Position numbers and translations under genes: made by a program. This document shows, piece after piece, positions 8,229 through 16,253 of a DNA stretch of 64,000 nucleotides. The first letter of the stretch is position 1. Every line of letters begins with the position of its first letter. The stretch is from Streptomyces violaceorubidus (GTDB lineage Bacteria > Actinomycetota > Actinomycetes > Streptomycetales > Streptomycetaceae): contig NZ_JODM01000014.1 in assembly GCF_000717995.1 (NCBI RefSeq), positions 124,001 to 188,000 on the forward strand, in the 5' to 3' direction. The notes under the pieces were generated by a model, which made no database searches, had not been told where the DNA came from, and was given only the letters and a program-made list of their open reading frames with translations.

Positions 8229-10788
8229 GCGCCTCCAGCCAGGTCAACGCCGCCAAGACGGCCCGCACACCCTCCTCGGGACCGAGATCCCCGCGCGACA
8301 GCAGGGGACGCAGTACGAACCGGCCCTCGGGGCTGGTGGGGTGGTGCTCCAGCCAGCCCAGGGTCGCGGAGACGGCGCGCAGGCCGTCCTGGGGATCGAG
8401 GTCGGCGCGGCCCAGCAGGGGGCCCAGCACGAAGTGCGCTTCCGGGACCCCGGCGTGGCGCGTGAGCCAGGTGAAGGTGCTCGTGACGGCCTGCCGTATG
8501 GCCACGGGCGGCAGACCGGTGCGCAGTAGCAGGGGGCCGAGCACATAGCCGGCCTCGCGTCGCCGTTCGTAGCTCTTGAGCCAGGCCAGGGCGGTGGGGA
8601 TGAGGAGCAGCACGCCGTCGTGCGGGAGCCGACGCAGGCCGCGGTAGAGGAGGTGCCGGGCGTCGGTGCCGGTGCCGAAGTCGCTGAGCCAGGGATCGAC
8701 GACCTGCTGCCAGCACTGCACGGCCGGGACGGACCACGGCGCACCCGAGCAGATGGCGCCCAGCGCGTAACTGCCGGTGCTCGGGTGGCGGCGCATGACC
8801 TGCCCGATGGTGTCCGCCTCGTCGGCGAACCAGCGCTCAAGCACCGGAAGGACGACGTCGGCCCGTCCCGCGAGCGTCAGGTCGTTGACGAGGCGGCCGA
8901 TGTTGAGCGCGAAGCGGCCGACGGTGCGCGGGCTGATGAGGCAGCCGGCCAGCATTTCACGGGTGCGCGACTCGTCCGGGTCCGTGTCGTTCTCGGGGAG
9001 CATGACGAACTCCATGAGCTGGTCGGCGACCACGTCATGGGCGACCGAGTACACCCCGTCGTCGTCCTGCTCCAGCCAGCCCAGGGAGATGAGGGTGGCG
9101 ACGACGTCCTCGGCCCGCGGCGTCGGCCCGTCCGTGTGCGCCAGCGCCGCGCGGGCCGTGGCCGTCACCTCGGGGAGGTCCTGGGGACAGGCGGCCGCGG
9201 CCGCCGCGGCCGCCAGCAGTCCGGAGGAGGCGCGCGCGGGCGTGAAGTCGTCCGCACGGCCCGCGACGGTCAGGCCGTCCTCGCTGAGCCGGCTCTCGAG
9301 CCAGGCGGACAGCTCTCCCCCGGACCGCAGGCCCGCGGCCTCGGGGAGCGAGATGCCGAGCTCGACGCGGCGCTCGATCTCGCTGGCCACCAGCAGGGCG
9401 ATGACGGGCCGGTGCCCGCAGATCGCCATCATGTGGTCCACGGTCAGTCGCCGAACGGCGGTCGGAGCCAGGTTCAGCAGGGCGTTCTCGGTGACCTGCC
9501 GCTGGAACGACGGGTCCTGCCGCAGTTCCACCTTCTCGAACAGCTCGTGCAGCTGCGCCCGGTTGGCCTTCTGCAGCCAGCCGGGACGCACCGAGGCGAG
9601 CAGCGCCACGGTGATGCCGCGCCGACGGGCCTCGGGGATCAGGCGGTGCCGGATCGCGGCCAGGTCCAGCTGGGACTCGTTGAGGCTGTGGTTGAGGTAG
9701 TCGATGACCACCAGGGCGGCACCCGGCTCCCCGAGGACCTGTTCGGCGACCTCTTCCGTGATGGCCTTGCTCTCACCGGGCACCACGTGCAGGACGCGCC
9801 ACCCCGCGTCCAGCGCCCGCCGCCCCACCTCGATGCCGGTGCGGGTCTTGCCGGTACCCGCGGCACCGACCAGCAGCATCCCGCGCTCGGACGACTCCAC
9901 GAGCCGCTCGAACAGGTTGTCGGCGTCGGCCGGGTGTTGGTCGCCGGGCGACACGTAGGGGAGCTGATCAGCCGTCAGGTTCTTCTTGAAGTCACCGAAG
10001 CCGTCGATGAGTTCCCGCTGCGAGAGGACCGACCGGAGCCGGCCTCCGGGCTCCTGTCCGGGCAGGGCGACCGGTTCCGCGTGCGGCCGTACGCCGGCGC
10101 GCAGCAGCTCCCGGCGCAGCTGCGGGTCCTTCAGGGCCGGAGCGACGGGTTCCGCCTCCGCGCCGCCCGTGCCCGCGGCCGGCAGCCGGTGTGCCTGCAC
10201 CCCGACCAGCAGACCGGTGTCGTGCGCGAACAGCGCCGTACCCGACACCCCCTGCCAGGGGTCCTGGCCGTCGGGTCCCTGGGCGGCGGGCGCCGCCGTG
10301 GTGAACGTGAGGTCCAGCAGCCGGGACTTCATGTTCGAACCGAGTTGCACGAAGCCCTTGACCAGCCGGCTGTCCCTGCGGCGCAGGCCCCGGAAGCGGG
10401 CCGAATCGGGTCGTTGCGCGAAGGCGGGGAAGCCGATCCCCGTGAAGGGCACGCTGCCCACGTCGTCCGGGAGTTCGCCGAAGGCGACCGGCGCCACCCG
10501 GTCCGGGATCGCCGCGGCCTCCCCTTGCGCCGCGGCGTCGGCCGGCGCGGTGAAGTCCAGGGAGAGCAGCGCCAGGTCCTGCCCGGCGCCCCGCCACACC
10601 GGCGTCGCCGCCAGCTCCGTGTCGCCGCCGCCGAGCAGAACGGTGCAGGCGGGAGATTCGCTCCCGTCCAGCAGGTGACCGACGGTCAGGACGAGCTTCG
10701 AGCTGATCCGGTACCCGGATCCGTACTGGACGGTGCGCCCGGACCGCACGACGACCTCGGCCACGCGGGTCTTGTCGAATGCGCTCAT
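8119..10788 (-). CDS. trypsin-like protease / P-loop NTPase with helical repeats (STAND-like, predicted conflict protein)
   Basis: The first 889 codons of the large gene. Residues 1-210 form a trypsin-like serine protease: His38 in LTVGHLL, Asp71 in DLALLSL, Ser182 in GVSGTALF. Residues about 285-650 form a P-loop NTPase with Walker A GAAGTGKT (308-315), Walker B ALVVIDYL (Asp about 363) and a downstream GHRP motif plus winged-helix-like region. From about residue 745, 38-residue helical repeats begin; after three and a part the frame is lost (LTWLE, then out-of-frame residues to the stop). The start follows the trypco2 gene by 7 bp. Protease, NTPase and sensor-like repeats in one chain, paired with trypco2, match predicted immunity proteins; function here is inference. 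No signal peptide, so cytoplasmic. Confidence 0.88.
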   Translation of the reverse strand: MSAFDKTRVAEVVVRSGRTVQYGSGYRISSKLVLTVGHLLDGSESPACTVLLGGGDTELAATPVWRGAGQDLALLSLDFTAPADAAAQGEAAAIPDRVAPVAFGELPDDVGSVPFTGIGFPAFAQRPDSARFRGLRRRDSRLVKGFVQLGSNMKSRLLDLTFTTAAPAAQGPDGQDPWQGVSGTALFAHDTGLLVGVQAHRLPAAGTGGAEAEPVAPALKDPQLRRELLRAGVRPHAEPVALPGQEPGGRLRSVLSQRELIDGFGDFKKNLTADQLPYVSPGDQHPADADNLFERLVESSERGMLLVGAAGTGKTRTGIEVGRRALDAGWRVLHVVPGESKAITEEVAEQVLGEPGAALVVIDYLNHSLNESQLDLAAIRHRLIPEARRRGITVALLASVRPGWLQKANRAQLHELFEKVELRQDPSFQRQVTENALLNLAPTAVRRLTVDHMMAICGHRPVIALLVASEIERRVELGISLPEAAGLRSGGELSAWLESRLSEDGLTVAGRADDFTPARASSGLLAAAAAAAACPQDLPEVTATARAALAHTDGPTPRAEDVVATLISLGWLEQDDDGVYSVAHDVVADQLMEFVMLPENDTDPDESRTREMLAGCLISPRTVGRFALNIGRLVNDLTLAGRADVVLPVLERWFADEADTIGQVMRRHPSTGSYALGAICSGAPWSVPAVQCWQQVVDPWLSDFGTGTDARHLLYRGLRRLPHDGVLLLIPTALAWLKSYERRREAGYVLGPLLLRTGLPPVAIRQAVTSTFTWLTRHAGVPEAHFVLGPLLGRADLDPQDGLRAVSATLGWLEHHPTSPEGRFVLRPLLSRGDLGPEEGVRAVLAALTWLEARCRAVIWMPGRAGGRCPRCRAVIWMPGRAGGRCPPR
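8126..8227. repeat. 51-bp tandem duplication at first frame break
   Basis: Two adjacent 51-bp copies (about 8126-8176 and 8177-8227, essentially identical) each encode LSRGDLDAGESGRAVSA in the middle-segment frame. The preceding repeat stops after LTWLE, so about half a repeat is missing just where the extra copy sits. This is the point at which the 10788 frame leaves the conserved repeat. Confidence 0.85.
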
Positions 10789-10795
10789 CCGGGGG

Positions 10796-11101
10796 TCAGT
10801 CCGCGACGAACAGGTTCGAGACGTCGTCGCCCGTCAGGATCGGATCTCCCGTGTCCGACTCGGCGGTCAGACTCAGCTTGACCACGTGGGTCTGTGCCGA
10901 CTTCGCACCGGCCTTGCCACCGAGCGACACCACCCAGAACCGCACCCCTGCATTGCCCTCGGCGGACTTCTCCACCGCCACGTTGACTTCCAGGTCGATG
11001 GAGTTGATGCGGAAGCGGACGTCCTGACCGCCGGCGTCGATCCGGGCGCGGCTGATCTCGGAGCGCAGCGACTTGAGCAGATCGGCGAGTTCGATGTCCA
11101 T
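10796..11101 (-). CDS. trypco2 (trypsin-co-occurring domain 2) protein
   Basis: A 101-residue protein, start chosen at the ATG at 11101 because GGGGG sits 4-5 bp upstream and homology begins there (MDIELADLLKSLRSEI). The pattern of an N-terminal helix, a strand with VRFRINSIDLEVNVAVE, then GVRFWVVSLGG and a closing strand HVVKLSLTAE is that of the trypco2 domain. That domain was named by comparative genomics for small proteins encoded beside trypsin-like peptidases in actinobacterial conflict systems. Its stop lies 7 bp before the protease/NTPase start, so the two are almost certainly translated together. A role as regulator or signal-binding partner of the protease is inference. Confidence 0.82.
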   Translation of the reverse strand: MDIELADLLKSLRSEISRARIDAGGQDVRFRINSIDLEVNVAVEKSAEGNAGVRFWVVSLGGKAGAKSAQTHVVKLSLTAESDTGDPILTGDDVSNLFVAD

Positions 11102-11142
11102 GTGTCCCCCTGCGACGTCGGTGCCAGCACCGTACCCGCAAA

Positions 11143-11436
11143 TCACACGGGAGGTGGCTTTTCCACAGGGGCTCGGAGAGCGGCGGGGCGGGGAACCCGG
11201 CTGGTGTCACCGGGTGTCCGGAAGGGTACGGCCCCCGCGTCCTCCGTCTCCTCGGCGGTGATCGCGCCCACGGGACAGGCGCGGGCCGCCTCCCGCACCA
11301 GCGCGCTGCCGCCGCCGTCCTCGCGGCCGGGCCGCAGCGTGCTGTAGCCGTCGTCGTCCTGGGTGAAGACGTCGGGGGCGGTCAGGGCACACTGTCCCGC
11401 GCCGATACAGGTGTCCTTGTCGATGCCGATGCGCAT
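11143..11436 (-). CDS. 3Fe-4S-type ferredoxin for P450
   Basis: A short ferredoxin, probably starting MRIGIDKDTCIGAG. Cysteines in CIGAGQC and ARACPVGAI fit the [3Fe-4S] ferredoxins that pass electrons to CYP105-type P450s. It begins 12 bp after the P450 stop and is surely in the same transcript. The conserved part ends around residue 65; a further tail of about 30 residues rich in Pro and Ala runs to the stop, which is longer than usual for this family. The S. coelicolor CYP105D5/SoyB2 pair has this layout (from memory). Confidence 0.9.
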   Translation of the reverse strand: MRIGIDKDTCIGAGQCALTAPDVFTQDDDGYSTLRPGREDGGGSALVREAARACPVGAITAEETEDAGAVPFRTPGDTSRVPRPAALRAPVEKPPPV

Positions 11437-11448
11437 GTCCAAAACCTC

Positions 11449-12702
11449 CTACCAGGCCACGGGGAGTTCCAGCATCCCCTGGATGGTGTCGCCGGGTTTG
11501 AAGGGGATCTCGTCGGCCGGGGCGGCCAGGCGCAGCGTGGGCAGCCGGTCGAAGAGGGCGTGCAGGGCGATCTCCAGTTCCGCCCGGGCCAGGTTCTGGC
11601 CGAGGCACTGGTGGATGCCGAAGCCGAAGGCGACGTGGTGGCGGGCCGGGCGGTGCCAGTCGAGGGCGTCGGGATCGGGGTAGACGCTCTCGTCGCGGTT
11701 GATGAGCGAGGTCGAGAAGACGACCCCGTCGCCGGCCCGGATGGTCTGCCCGTCCACGTCGATGTCCTCGGTGGCCATCCGCAGCAGGCCGTCGGCGATC
11801 GACAGGACGCGCATCAGCTCCTCCACGGCGTCGGGCAGCAGCCCGGGGTCCGCGCGCAGTTCGGCCAGCCGGCGGGGGTTGGTCAGGAGGGTGTAGGTGC
11901 CCAGCGAGATCATGTTGGCGGTGGTCTCGTGGCCGGCGACCAGCAGGATCACGGCGAACGCGACCAGCAGTTCGCGGTCGAACGCGCCGTCGGCCGACTG
12001 CCGCCGGACCAGGTCGTCCAGCAGCCCGTCGCCGGGTGCCTGCCGCTTGCGGTCGACCAGGTCCCCCAGGTACGCCTCCAGCCGGTCGCGGGCGTCCCGG
12101 GTGTCGGCGGGCAGGGGGCCGCGCAGCAGCCGACGGGACTGTTCCTCGAAGAAGTCGTGGTCGGCGTAGGGGACTCCGAGCAGTGCGCAGATCACCATCG
12201 ACGGCACGGGCAGCGCGAAGGCCGTCACCAGGTCGGCGGGCGGACCCTGCGCGATCATCGCGTCGAGCCGTTCGTCGACGATCCGCCGGATGCGCGGGCG
12301 CAGCGCGGCGGCGCGCTTGAAGGTGAACTCCGGGAGCACCATCCTGCGCTGGGCGCGGTGCTCGGGGTCGTCCACACCGAGCAGTGCGGTCCGGCGCCCG
12401 CGTACGGCGGCCAGACGCGCCGAGGTGGCCGGGAAGCCGTCGCGGCTGCGGTCGGTCGACAGGCGCTGGTCGGCCATGAGCCGACGGGCGGCGGTGTGCC
12501 CGGTCACCAGCCAGGCCGGACGGCCGTCGAAGAGCGTGATGCGGGTCAGCGGGCGGGCGGCGCGCAAGGGGTCGTAGCCGGCGGGCGGCTGGTAGGGGCA
12601 GGTCCGGTCCTGCGGGAAGGCGACGGAGTCGGCCGCGCCCCTGTCCCGCGTCGGATCCGTGTTCGTGGGGGTGCCGGTGCTCGTCGTGTCGGTGTCCGTC
12701 AT
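11449..12702 (-). CDS. cytochrome P450, CYP105 family
   Basis: A 417-residue soluble P450. Seen: the family N-terminus (FPQDRTCPYQPPAGYDPLR), I-helix oxygen-activation motif AGHETT, the ExxR region, and the heme loop FGFGIHQCLGQNLAR with the axial Cys. CYP105 enzymes hydroxylate diverse hydrophobic compounds, including fatty acids, macrolides and vitamin D, with a cognate ferredoxin, here the next gene. The start at 12702 is set by the residue count and a GAGG site; an open frame continues upstream without coding character. A perfect 25-bp palindrome lies 37 bp upstream and should control the operon. Confidence 0.93.
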   Translation of the reverse strand: MTDTDTTSTGTPTNTDPTRDRGAADSVAFPQDRTCPYQPPAGYDPLRAARPLTRITLFDGRPAWLVTGHTAARRLMADQRLSTDRSRDGFPATSARLAAVRGRRTALLGVDDPEHRAQRRMVLPEFTFKRAAALRPRIRRIVDERLDAMIAQGPPADLVTAFALPVPSMVICALLGVPYADHDFFEEQSRRLLRGPLPADTRDARDRLEAYLGDLVDRKRQAPGDGLLDDLVRRQSADGAFDRELLVAFAVILLVAGHETTANMISLGTYTLLTNPRRLAELRADPGLLPDAVEELMRVLSIADGLLRMATEDIDVDGQTIRAGDGVVFSTSLINRDESVYPDPDALDWHRPARHHVAFGFGIHQCLGQNLARAELEIALHALFDRLPTLRLAAPADEIPFKPGDTIQGMLELPVAW

Positions 12703-12738
12703 GGAAGACCTCGCAGACGAAGAGTGCGTCGTGATCAT

Positions 12739-12763
12739 CATTAGATGCCTCGGGCATCTAATG
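12739..12763. promoter_or_regulatory. 25-bp palindrome upstream of P450 operon
   Basis: Perfect 10-bp arms CATTAGATGC and GCATCTAATG flank a 5-bp centre (CTCGG). The arms are AT-richer than the surroundings, and the site lies between the P450 start and the empty region before 13095, as expected for a dimeric repressor operator (MarR or PadR type would fit the length). No regulator gene is adjacent. It could also fold as a hairpin, but no T-run follows. Confidence 0.7.
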
Positions 12764-13094
12764 GGGCGACGACAAGTTCGGCCAGATCGGTGGCGGGAGC
12801 AGACTGGCCGGGGAACGCCGGTCAGGAGCGGCCGTGTCCTCCCGTGCCGGTCGGATCCGCCCCGCGCGTGGCGCGATCGCGACCTCCGACGGCCCCGGCC
12901 GCGCCGCCGAACTGGCCGAGCGGCACGGTGTGGCGACCGGCGGCCGGACCCGCTCCGTCCGGTTGTCCGTGCGGTCGTGGGGTACGAAGGGCAGGATGCG
13001 GTAAGGATGGTCACGCGCCGACCGGGGGTGCCCATCGGCCCGGCCGGCCCGGCGACATGACGACACGAACACACGACGACACGGACGGACGCAC
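12764..13094. other. intergenic region without a convincing gene
   Basis: This 331-bp gap lies between the P450 palindrome and the deazaflavin-dependent reductase gene. Open frames cross it on both strands but none shows codon bias, a ribosome-binding site and recognisable motifs together. A short stretch around 12880-12930 can be read as DGPGRAAELAERHG, which faintly recalls an NAD(P)-binding enzyme, possibly a decayed fragment. Confidence 0.4.
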
Positions 13095-13544
13095 ATGCCT
13101 CTTGACGGCGAGTACGAACCCAGCCCTACGCAGTGGGTGCGCGAACAGGTCGAGCTGTACGAGAGCTCGGGCGGCACCGAGGGCACGACGCTGGCGGACA
13201 CCGGTCTGCCCGTGATCGTGCTGACCACCCGGGGCGCGCGGAGCGGCAAGCTGCGCAAGACGCCGCTGATGCGCGTCGAGCACGAGGGCCGGTACGCCGC
13301 GGTCGCCTCCCTCGGCGGCGCTCCCAAGCACCCGGTCTGGTACTTCAACGTGACCGCCGATCCCCGGGTGGAGCTCCAGGACGGCCCGGTGAAGCGCGAC
13401 ATGACGGCCCGTGAGGTCACCGGCGCGGAGAAGGCCGAGTGGTGGGAGCGCGCGGTCGCCGCGTTCCCGTCGTACGCCGACTACCAGAAGAAGACGGACC
13501 GGGAGATCCCGGTCTTCGTCCTGGAGCCCTCCGACGCGGGCTGA
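13095..13544 (+). CDS. F420H2-dependent nitroreductase/quinone reductase (DDN family)
   Basis: A 149-residue split-barrel protein of the deazaflavin-dependent nitroreductase family. Diagnostic stretches are [26 protein letters not shown] (F420 phosphate region, quoted in part as [11 protein letters not shown]) and [24 protein letters not shown]. The family, known from Mycobacterium Ddn, reduces quinones and nitroaromatics with cofactor F420H2, often at the membrane. The length is typical and the gene stands alone. A hairpin with a short T-run lies about 90 bp after the stop. Confidence 0.93.
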   Translation: MPLDGEYEPSPTQWVREQVELYESSGGTEGTTLADTGLPVIVLTTRGARSGKLRKTPLMRVEHEGRYAAVASLGGAPKHPVWYFNVTADPRVELQDGPVKRDMTAREVTGAEKAEWWERAVAAFPSYADYQKKTDREIPVFVLEPSDAG

Positions 13545-13565
13545 CCCGTAGGCGCCCGACTTTCC

Positions 13566-13598
13566 CGGATCGGCTCCGGATCGGCTCCGGATCGGCGC
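13566..13598. repeat. three 11-bp direct repeats
   Basis: CGGATCGGCTC occurs three times head to tail (the third copy ends CGC). It lies between the DDN-family stop and the hairpin at 13635. No function is evident. Confidence 0.8.
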
Positions 13599-13630
13599 GC
13601 ATGGAACGGCGGGTGCCGGGAAGGCGTCGT

Positions 13631-14650
13631 TCAGGCCCCGCCGCGTTCCCCCGTCGCGGCGGGGCTTTCCGCCGCCTCCCGCGCGGGGCGGTCGGTGACG
13701 TCGAGGAAGACCTGACCCGCCTCGGGGACGGTGTGCGCTATCGACCTCTTGATGCGCACGGCCACCTCCTCCACCCGTTCGCTGTCCAGGCCCGGCACCA
13801 GGTCGACGCGGGCCGCCACCAGGGTCGAGTCGAGGCCGGTCTTCATGGTAAACAGCGCCTCGACACTGTCGATCTCCGGCTGGGCCCGCAGCAGCGCCCT
13901 GATCCGACCGCTGGCCTCCGGGTCGGCGGCCTCGCCGATCAGCTGGTCGCGGGCCTCGCGGCCCAGCCGGTAGGCAACGTAGACGAGCAGTGCGCCGATG
14001 GCGAGCGAGGCGCAGGCCTCCCACACCACCTGCCCGGTGACCATGTGCAGCGCCATACCGGTCATGGCGAGGCAGACGCCGAGCACCGCGGTGCCGTCCT
14101 CGGCGACGACCGTGCGCAGCGCCGGGTCCCGCAGCCCGTCGGCGAGCCCGCCCTGGCCACGCACCTGGTGCAACGCCCGCAGCAGGGAGCCCCCCTCCGC
14201 GAGCAGGGCGATGCCGAGCACGATCAGTCCGGCCACGTAGCCGCCGAGTTCCTCGTCGGCGCCGGTGCGCAGGGCCTCGACGCCCTGGAAGAAGGAGAAG
14301 CAGCCGCCCATGACGAAGATGCCGACGGCCGCGAGGAGCGACCAGAAGAACCGTTCCTTGCCGTAGCCGAAGGGGTGCCGCCGATCCGCGGGGCGGCGGC
14401 TGCGGCGCAGGGCGGCGAGGAGGAAGATCTCGTTCATGCTGTCGGCGACCGAGTGGGCCGCCTCCGACAGCAGCGCGGGCGAACCCGCGATCAACCCGCC
14501 GGCCGCCTTGGCGGCGGCGATCACCAGGTTGGCCGCCAGCGCCACGAGCACGGTGACGCGTGTCCTGCGGTCGGCCGTGCGGCCCGTCTTCTTCTCTTCC
14601 CCGCCTGTCCCACTCACGCACCCCCGACTGCCCCGGCCGGCGCGACTCAC
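13631..14650 (-). CDS. cation diffusion facilitator (CDF) transporter
   Basis: A membrane protein of up to 339 residues with six predicted membrane helices (first around VTVLVALAANLVIAAAKAAGG) and a C-terminal cytoplasmic domain. The first metal-binding motif is seen in LSEAAHSVADSMNEIF. The order helix pairs, a YGKERFFWSLLA stretch, then an NPEIDSVE-like cytoplasmic domain matches CDF proteins that exchange Zn2+, Fe2+ or Mn2+ for protons. The metal is not clear from sequence. The GTG at 14650 is the longest start; the GTG at 14617 (VSGTGGEEKKTGR) is equally possible. The 5' region holds the GACAGAGA tandem array. Confidence 0.9.
   Translation of the reverse strand: MSRAGRGSRGCVSGTGGEEKKTGRTADRRTRVTVLVALAANLVIAAAKAAGGLIAGSPALLSEAAHSVADSMNEIFLLAALRRSRRPADRRHPFGYGKERFFWSLLAAVGIFVMGGCFSFFQGVEALRTGADEELGGYVAGLIVLGIALLAEGGSLLRALHQVRGQGGLADGLRDPALRTVVAEDGTAVLGVCLAMTGMALHMVTGQVVWEACASLAIGALLVYVAYRLGREARDQLIGEAADPEASGRIRALLRAQPEIDSVEALFTMKTGLDSTLVAARVDLVPGLDSERVEEVAVRIKRSIAHTVPEAGQVFLDVTDRPAREAAESPAATGERGGA
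13635..13668 (+). terminator. hairpin terminator after DDN-family gene
   Basis: Perfect 11-bp arms GCCCCGCCGCG and CGCGGCGGGGC with a 9-nt loop, followed by TTT. It lies within the last codons of the convergent CDF transporter gene and would stop plus-strand transcription from 13095. Confidence 0.6.
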
Positions 14651-14747
14651 ACCCCGCCTTGCGGGTGGCCGCCAGTGCCGACGGGCGAAAACGGGGAACG
14701 CCTACACAGGGACCCGGAGACACACAGGGACACAAGGACACAGGGAC

Positions 14748-14790
14748 ACAGAGAGACAGAGAGACAGAGAGACAGAGAGACAGAGAGACA
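14748..14790. repeat. 8-bp tandem repeat (ACAGAGAG)
   Basis: Five perfect copies of ACAGAGAG plus ACA, flanked by looser GGACACA/GGGTCAC copies from about 14700 to 14820. This purine-rich, low-GC stretch is unlike anything else in the window. It sits in the leader of the reductase gene at 14837, about 50 bp before its start. Confidence 0.9.
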
Positions 14791-14836
14791 GGGTCACGGA
14801 GAGACAGGGTCACAGGAACAGCGGAAGGGCAGGGTC

Positions 14837-15862
14837 ATGAGCGGTGACGGCGGGACACCCGGGAACAGCGGCTACGGAAAGAAGGCCTTCAAACGGTCCC
14901 GGAGCCACTTCGCGGACCGGATCACGGCGGACGGCCGGGACGGCTGGCCCGTGGAGGCCGGCCGCTACCGGCTGGTGGTGAGCCGCGCCTGTCCGTGGGC
15001 GAGCCGGGCCCTGGTCTCACGGAGGCTGCTCGGTCTGGAGGACGCCCTGTCCCTGGCGGTCGCCGACCCGATCCAGGACGACCGCAGCTGGCGCTTCACG
15101 CTGGACCCGGACGGCCGCGACCCGGTCCTCGGCATCCGCTACCTCAGCGAGGCCTACGACCGGCGGGAGACCGGCTATCCGGGCGGGGTGAGCGTGCCCG
15201 CGGTCGTGGACGTGCCCAGCGGGGCGCTCGTCACCAACGACTTCCAGCAGATCACCCTCGATCTCGCGACCGAGTGGACCTCCCTGCACCGGCCGGGTGC
15301 GCCCGACCTGTATCCGCAGGCCCTGCGCGACGAGATCGACGAGGTGATGGCCGGGGTCTACGAGGACGTCAACAACGGCGTGTACCGGGCGGGGTTCGCC
15401 ACCGGCCAGGAGGAGTACGAGGCCGCCTGCGAGGGTGTGTTCCGGCGCCTGGAGCAGTTGACGCCCCGGCTGGAACGGCAGCGCTACCTGGTCGGTGACA
15501 CCATCACGGAGGCGGACATCCGGCTGTTCACCACCCTGGTCCGCTTCGACGCCGTCTACCACGGCCACTTCAAGTGCAACCGCTGGAAGCTGACGGAGAA
15601 CCCGGTGCTGTGGGGATACGTCCGCGATCTCTTCCAGACGCCCGGGTTCGGGGACACCGTCGACTTCGACCACATCAAGCGCCACTACTACCAGGTGCAC
15701 ACCGGCATCAACCCGACCGGCATCGTGCCCGTGGGCCCGGACCTGACCGGCTGGCTCACCCCCCACCACCGGCAGGAGCTGGGGGGCCGTCCGTTCGGCG
15801 AGGGCACCCCGCCGGGACCGGTCCGGTCCGACGAGGAGGTACCGGTGCGGGGCAGGCCCTGA
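14837..15862 (+). CDS. glutathionyl-hydroquinone-reductase-like protein (xi-class GST)
   Basis: A 341-residue thiol-transferase-fold protein. The thioredoxin-like half has the xi-class active site RACPWASR with the catalytic Cys, and the C-terminal helical half has TLVRFDAVYHGHFKCN. In proteobacteria these enzymes reduce glutathionyl-hydroquinones. Actinobacteria lack glutathione, so the natural thiol here is likely mycothiol (inference). The start was chosen at the ATG behind AAGGGCAGGGTC; the frame is open further upstream through the tandem repeats without coding signal. DUF4235 follows 52 bp later. Confidence 0.9.
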   Translation: MSGDGGTPGNSGYGKKAFKRSRSHFADRITADGRDGWPVEAGRYRLVVSRACPWASRALVSRRLLGLEDALSLAVADPIQDDRSWRFTLDPDGRDPVLGIRYLSEAYDRRETGYPGGVSVPAVVDVPSGALVTNDFQQITLDLATEWTSLHRPGAPDLYPQALRDEIDEVMAGVYEDVNNGVYRAGFATGQEEYEAACEGVFRRLEQLTPRLERQRYLVGDTITEADIRLFTTLVRFDAVYHGHFKCNRWKLTENPVLWGYVRDLFQTPGFGDTVDFDHIKRHYYQVHTGINPTGIVPVGPDLTGWLTPHHRQELGGRPFGEGTPPGPVRSDEEVPVRGRP

Positions 15863-15914
15863 CCCGCACCGGCCGCGTACGACCATTCAGCGCACACCAC
15901 GCAAGGAGATCCCC

Positions 15915-16214
15915 ATGGCGAAGAAAAAGAAGAAGCTCCCCCTCGCCTACAAGCCCGTCGGGTTCGCGCTCGGCTGGCTGGGCGGCACGCTGGCCGGGAT
16001 GGCGTTCCAGAAGACCTGGAAGGTCATCCGGCACGAGGACGACGCGCCCGACGCCCTGGACCCGGACCGCGGCTGGGGCGAGATCCTGCTGGCCGCCGCG
16101 ATCCAGGGCGCCATCTTCGCCGCGGTGCGCAGCGCCGTGGACCGTACGGGCGCCAAGGCCATCCAGCGCTCGACCGGTGCCTGGCCGGTCGCCGAGAAGG
16201 GCGGCCGCGACTGA
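15915..16214 (+). CDS. DUF4235 membrane protein
   Basis: A 99-residue protein with a lysine-rich N-terminus (MAKKKKKLPLAYK), one or two hydrophobic helices (PVGFALGWLGGTLAGMAFQKTW region and ILLAAAIQGAIFAAV) and the DUF4235 signature with VDRTGAKAIQRSTGAWP at the end. It is widespread in actinobacteria and of unknown function. AAGGAG sits 7 bp before the ATG. Confidence 0.9.
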   Translation: MAKKKKKLPLAYKPVGFALGWLGGTLAGMAFQKTWKVIRHEDDAPDALDPDRGWGEILLAAAIQGAIFAAVRSAVDRTGAKAIQRSTGAWPVAEKGGRD

Positions 16215-16253
16215 CGCCGACCGGGGGGCCGGGGCCTGTCCGTCGGGCGGACC

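Noticed and set aside
5740..8600. CRISPR or transposon origin for the 114-bp repeats
   Set aside because: Repeats are in-frame coding units with conserved amino acid pattern and no spacers or terminal inverted repeats.
8620..10881. 753-residue plus-strand frame opposite the protease/NTPase
   Set aside because: The minus frame has catalytic and Walker motifs; this one has composition only.
12764..13094. Small gene or regulator before the DDN-family gene
   Set aside because: No frame joins codon bias, start site and known motif; at most a decayed fragment.
14748..14790. CRISPR array
   Set aside because: Units are 8 bp with no spacers; a simple tandem repeat.
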